From assembly GCA_964647625.1 (NCBI GenBank), contig CAZYHZ010000006.1, positions 44,197 through 108,196 of the forward strand: a DNA stretch of 64,000 nt, read 5' to 3'. This DNA comes from DASRJG01 sp964647625. Its GTDB lineage: Bacteria; Acidobacteriota; Polarisedimenticolia; Polarisedimenticolales; DASRJG01. The notes under the pieces were generated by a model that worked only from the letters and a program-made list of their open reading frames with translations, searched no databases and had not been told where the DNA came from. Positions 62,601 through 64,000 of this stretch are shown piece after piece (the stretch's first letter is position 1; every line of letters begins with the position of its first letter). Position numbers and translations under genes: made by a program.

Positions 62601-64000
62601 CGTGCCGTCCGGAAGCGCCGTGTAGTTGCACGCCCCGGTGGTCGGATCGCAGACGCCGGCGCTGTGGCAGTCGAGTGCCGGGCACGTCACACCCACGCAC
62701 TGGCATGCGTCGCCGATGTGGTCGCCGTTTGTGTCGAGCTGGTCCGGGTTGGCGACCGTCGGGCAATTGTCGAGCGCGTCGCAGACGCCATCTCCATCGG
62801 TGTCGGCGTTGACGTGCGTGCACGTCCCCGCGCCGTCACAGACGTCGGGTGTGCAGGGGTTCGAATCCGAGGAACAGGCCGTGCCGGCCGGCTTCTGCTG
62901 GTCTGCCGGGCATGACGTCGAAGCGCCGTCGCAGACCTCGGCGAGATCGCACTCGCCGGCCGCAGCGCGGCACTGAGTGCCGGCGTGTCCGGCCGGGTGC
63001 TGGCAGGACGCCGAAGAGCCGTCGCATTGATCGAGCGTGCAGACGTTGCCGTCATCCGTGCAGGACGTTCCGCTCGCAACCTTGAGATCGGCGGGGCACA
63101 CCCCGCTCGAACCGCTGCAAGTCTCTGCCGTGTCGCATTCGCCGGCCGAGGCGCGGCACGTGAAGCCCGTCGCCTGGTAGACGTCCACGCACGTGTTCGC
63201 CGTACCGGAGCAGTGGTCTGCCGAGTCGTTGTCGCAGCCGCCGCCCTGAGACGCGCCGGTACAAGCGGTCGAAGACGGTTGGAACGCGTTTGCGGGACAC
63301 GTTCCGGAGCTGCCCGTGCACGTCTCCGCGACGTCGCACTGGCCCGCCGAGGCGCGGCACGTGAAGCTCGCCGACTGGAAGGCGTCGACGCACGCGTTCG
63401 CCGTGCCGGAGCAATGGTCCGCGGAGTCGTTGTCACACGCGCCGCCCTGAGACGAGCCCGTACAACCGGTTGACGATGACTGGAACGCGTCGGCGGGACA
63501 CGAGCCCGAGCTCCCGGTGCACGTCTCCGCGATGTCGCACTGGCCGGCCGACGCGCGACACGTGAAGCTCGCCGCCTGGAAGGCGTCGACGCACGCGTTC
63601 GCCGTACCGGAGCAATGGTCCGCGGAGTCGTTGTCACACGCGCCACCCTGAGACGCGCCGGTACATGCGGTCGAAGACGACTTGAATGCGTCCGCCGGGC
63701 ACGCTCCGGAGCTGCCGGTGCACGTCTCCGCGACGTCACACTGCCCGGCCGAGGCGCGGCACGTGAAGCTCGCCGCCTGGAAGACGTCGACACACGTGTT
63801 CGCCGTGCCGGAGCAGTGGTCGGCGCTGTCGTTGTCACATGCGCCGCCCTGAGACGAGCCGGTGCACGCCGTGGCCGATGACTTGAACCCGTCCGCAGGA
63901 CACGAGCCGGAGCTTCCCGTGCACGTCTCCGCGACGTCGCACTGGCCGGCCGAGGCGCGGCACGTGAAGCTCGCCGCCCGGAATGCGTCGACGCACGTGT
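56661..64000 (-). CDS. Giant secreted Cys-rich repeat protein with cohesin-like and dockerin-like modules (5' end beyond window)
   Basis: At least 2445 aa; the frame stays open to the right edge, so the start is not seen. In N-to-C order: 67-aa Cys-rich repeats (63190-64000), disintegrin-like units, a thrombospondin type 3 motif (DTDGDGVCDALDNCP, near 62800), two cohesin-like beta domains (about 62530-62130 and 62130-61760), a MopE-type motif (CGGDCNDNDPAVHPGA), 23 tandem 51-aa Cys-rich repeats (61532-58014), a carboxypeptidase-regulatory-like domain, a dockerin-like pair of calcium loops (GDVSGNGVVTAYDAGLVS near 57560), a third cohesin-like domain (about 57190-56810) and a Thr/Pro/Lys tail. 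Presumed extracellular. Domain calls are by eye. Confidence 0.8.
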   Translation of the reverse strand, partial: TCVDAFRAASFTCRASAGQCDVAETCTGSSGSCPADGFKSSATACTGSSQGGACDNDSADHCSGTANTCVDVFQAASFTCRASAGQCDVAETCTGSSGACPADAFKSSSTACTGASQGGACDNDSADHCSGTANACVDAFQAASFTCRASAGQCDIAETCTGSSGSCPADAFQSSSTGCTGSSQGGACDNDSADHCSGTANACVDAFQSASFTCRASAGQCDVAETCTGSSGTCPANAFQPSSTACTGASQGGGCDNDSADHCSGTANTCVDVYQATGFTCRASAGECDTAETCSGSSGVCPADLKVASGTSCTDDGNVCTLDQCDGSSASCQHPAGHAGTQCRAAAGECDLAEVCDGASTSCPADQQKPAGTACSSDSNPCTPDVCDGAGTCTHVNADTDGDGVCDALDNCPTVANPDQLDTNGDHIGDACQCVGVTCPALDCHSAGVCDPTTGACNYTALPDGTPCDDGDSCSTDDACTGGVCQGIGGCGDAHVRLPAVSVTGPGMDVVVPVTITPADGVIAMNVTVTFDQTVLTATGVYGTDYTHGMTLVPNTSVPGRVDFALFDSFALSGSGEVAWIVFHAIGTSGTSSPLTLTQHELNEGTIPSVAHNGNVNVIARDVTFSIPDDANGAPGWTVHVPVSVGPTSGLDTLSATVRFNPYVLQATTVQTAGNAIGWSMTSDVSTPGIATFSMSGPALAGGTEDVATIGFTVTGGDGDQSALDVATGSTDTGVTVNLDDGLFTVCPDADGDGYTACGGDCNDNDPAVHPGAIQTCSGIDQNCDGVLNDGAADASCNDGNPCTDDSCNSSGVCVHTPNTQPCDDGNACTTNDTCGGGSCHGGAPLNCNDGNGCTDDSCNPATGCIHIDNTAPCDDGNACTTNDTCASGACVGGSAPNCDDGNPCTDDSCDPATGCVHTNNTAPCDDGNACTTNDTCASGACVGGSAPNCDDGNPCTDDSCDPASGCVHTNNTASCDDGNACTTNDTCGGGTCHGGPALNCNDGNGCTDDSCNPATGCVHTNNTAPCDDGNACTTNDTCGGGSCHGGAPLNCNDGNGCTDDSCNPATGCVHTNNTAPCDDGNACTTNDTCGGGSCHGGVPLNCNDGNGCTDDSCNPATGCVHIDNTAPCDDGNACTTNDTCASGSCVGGPAPDCDDGNGCTDDSCDPATGCVHTDNTAPCDDGNACTTNDTCASGACVGGSAPNCDDGNPCTDDSCDRATGCVHTNNTASCDDGNDCTTNDTCGGGTCHGGPALNCNDGNGCTDDSCNPATGCVHTSNTAPCDDGNACTTNDTCGGGTCHGGPALNCNDGNGCTDDSCNPATGCVHTNNTAPCDDGNACTTNDTCGGGSCHGGAPLNCNDGNGCTDDSCNPVTGCVHVDNTAPCDDGNACTTNDTCASGTCVGGPAPDCDDGNGCTDDSCDPATGCVHTDNTAPCDDGNACTTNDTCASGSCVGGSAPNCDDGNPCTDDSCDPASGCVHTNNTASCDDGDACTTNDTCGGGTCHGGAALNCNDGNGCTDDSCNPATGCVHTNNTAPCDDGNACTTNDTCGGGTCHGGPALNCNDGNGCTDDSCNPATGCVHTNNTAPCDDGNACTTNDTCGGGSCHGGAPLNCNDGNGCTDDSCNPATGCIHIDNTAPCDDGNACTTNDTCASGACVGGPALDCDDGNPCTDDSCNPSTGCVHTDNTSPCDDGNACTTNDTCGGGSCHGGAARNCDDGNPCTDDSCDPSTGCVHTDNTAPCDDENACTTNDTCGGGSCHGGPALNCNDANVCTDDFCNPATGCVHDDNTAACDDGNACTTNDTCGGGSCHGGAALNCNDGNGCTDDSCNPSSGCVHTNNTAPCDDGNACTTNDTCGGGSCHGGAALNCNDGNGCTDDSCSPATGCIHADNTAPCDDGNACTTNDTCGGGSCHGGPALNCDDGNACTDDSCNPSTGCAHANNTAPCDDGNVCTTNDTCASGACVGGAAPSCDDGNACTDDSCNPATGCVHANNTAPCDDGLFCTVNDTCGGGACHGTARDCSSGNVCITGSCDETTDQCVFQVSGACGVSGNVYYYRDSTGSGSEPSVKPVPNVGIDRTGDPAPDATSDTNGYYALTGLAGNVTVTPTPKYGSPRASDHNDAVTSFDALLIARSSVGLITLTGNQQVAGDVSGNGVVTAYDAGLVSQFAVQVTNHLPVATTRGSDWQFLRCDSYPSCTPPSYTFSPLSAPSTANFYGILYGDVSGNWQKAGGLVAPSSAVKTLPEEKLAIDSDRQAATQLAGKQLSQMPRRTGSASVWIERNLNAAGTTTKTYFVSAKNASGIQGMDLTFQYDPASVRIADVQAVDQGSGYSAIWNATAGTLHVAFYGYVPLGDGGHLLQVTVQSLRSITGPAPKLLRTVANEGLIPAVIGLPRITKGTLGNPAPTQTDGPSTPTSPTKKLEVPVQPPKTASTKSTPSGAGKTGSN
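58014..61532 (-). repeat. Tandem array of 23 x 153-bp coding repeats
   Basis: Each 153-bp unit encodes 51 residues with the pattern CDDGNACTTNDTC-x4-C-x8-C-x-DGN-x-CTDDSC-x5-GC-x-H. Units start at 61532 and step down by exactly 153 bp to 58166; a divergent 24th partial unit starts at 58013. Units ending NTAS are numbers 3, 8 and 13, showing a five-unit (765-bp) higher-order period. It is a protein-coding array, not CRISPR. Confidence 0.95.
63190..64000 (-). repeat. 201-bp coding tandem repeats at the N-terminal side of the giant gene
   Basis: The anchor GCCGT(A/G)CCGGAGCA occurs at 63199, 63400, 63601 and 63802, exactly 201 bp (67 codons) apart, and continues past the window edge. Each unit encodes CDNDSADHCSGTAN-x-CVD plus a disintegrin-like CRASAGQCDVAETC segment. 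Confidence 0.93.

Noticed and set aside
63186..63188. GTG at 63188 as the start of the giant gene
   Set aside because: The frame remains open and keeps the same Cys-rich repeat pattern to the window edge; the GTG encodes an internal Val at a position where other repeats have GTC.

Overview
The window is a GC-rich, gene-dense piece of a Gram-negative bacterial chromosome. Tol-Pal genes, lipoproteins with lipoboxes, a multihaem outer-surface cytochrome and a type IV pilus retraction ATPase point to an outer membrane. CarD, RqcH, HrcA, NfeD/slipin and Cys-rich MopE/thrombospondin-3-like surface proteins fit a lineage such as Acidobacteriota or Myxococcota. That placement is inference; no rRNA gene is present to test it.

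Layout. 1-4 kb (minus): a YbhN-like flippase, nrdR and an Hsp20 fragment, then rqcH and carD. 4-10 kb: tRNA-Leu(CAA), an M3 oligopeptidase, a small membrane/phosphoesterase operon and a secreted TPR protein. 10-16 kb: an NtrB/NtrC-like two-component pair, a 36-aa membrane peptide and an eight-haem lipoprotein. 15.6-20.5 kb (minus): DUF502-cinA-thpR-plsY-gpsA-cpsB, each overlapping the next by 4 nt. 20.5-27 kb: a subtilase, then pilT-recX-alaS-lytic transglycosylase (minus). 27-34.6 kb (minus): prfB (programmed frameshift)-hrcA-grpE-dnaK-dnaJ-prmA-rsmE. 34.6-40.6 kb (minus): recN-coaD, nfeD-slipin-GGDEF-SPOR. 40.6-45.7 kb (plus): tolQ-tolR-tolA/tonB-tolB-pal-cpoB and rpsT. 46-49.6 kb (minus): RNase R, a CBS-pair protein, a rhodanese and a MauE/DoxX protein. 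49.65 kb: tRNA-Leu(CAG).

From about 50 kb the character changes from housekeeping to large secreted, disulphide-rich proteins: a 1119-aa protein with 17 disintegrin-like Cys units, a 1006-aa HEWGH metalloprotease, and on the minus strand a giant protein of at least 2445 aa that runs off the right edge. The giant carries disintegrin-like repeats, a thrombospondin-3 motif, two cohesin-like domains, a MopE-type motif, 23 tandem 51-aa Cys-rich repeats, a dockerin-like module and a third cohesin-like domain. Cohesin-like and dockerin-like modules on one giant surface protein, beside a secreted protease and a second Cys-rich protein, is the best candidate here for an undescribed extracellular assembly. 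A degenerate copy of the tRNA-Leu(CAG) 3' end at 53.46 kb may be an integration scar.

Two families of palindromic intergenic elements recur at gene 3' ends, mostly between convergent genes. One family (ends reading TAGGGGACA) supplies the TAG stop codon of three unrelated genes. Several sigma-70-type promoters are readable, including a near-perfect one that would give a leaderless flippase mRNA and two tRNA promoters sharing the same -35 block.
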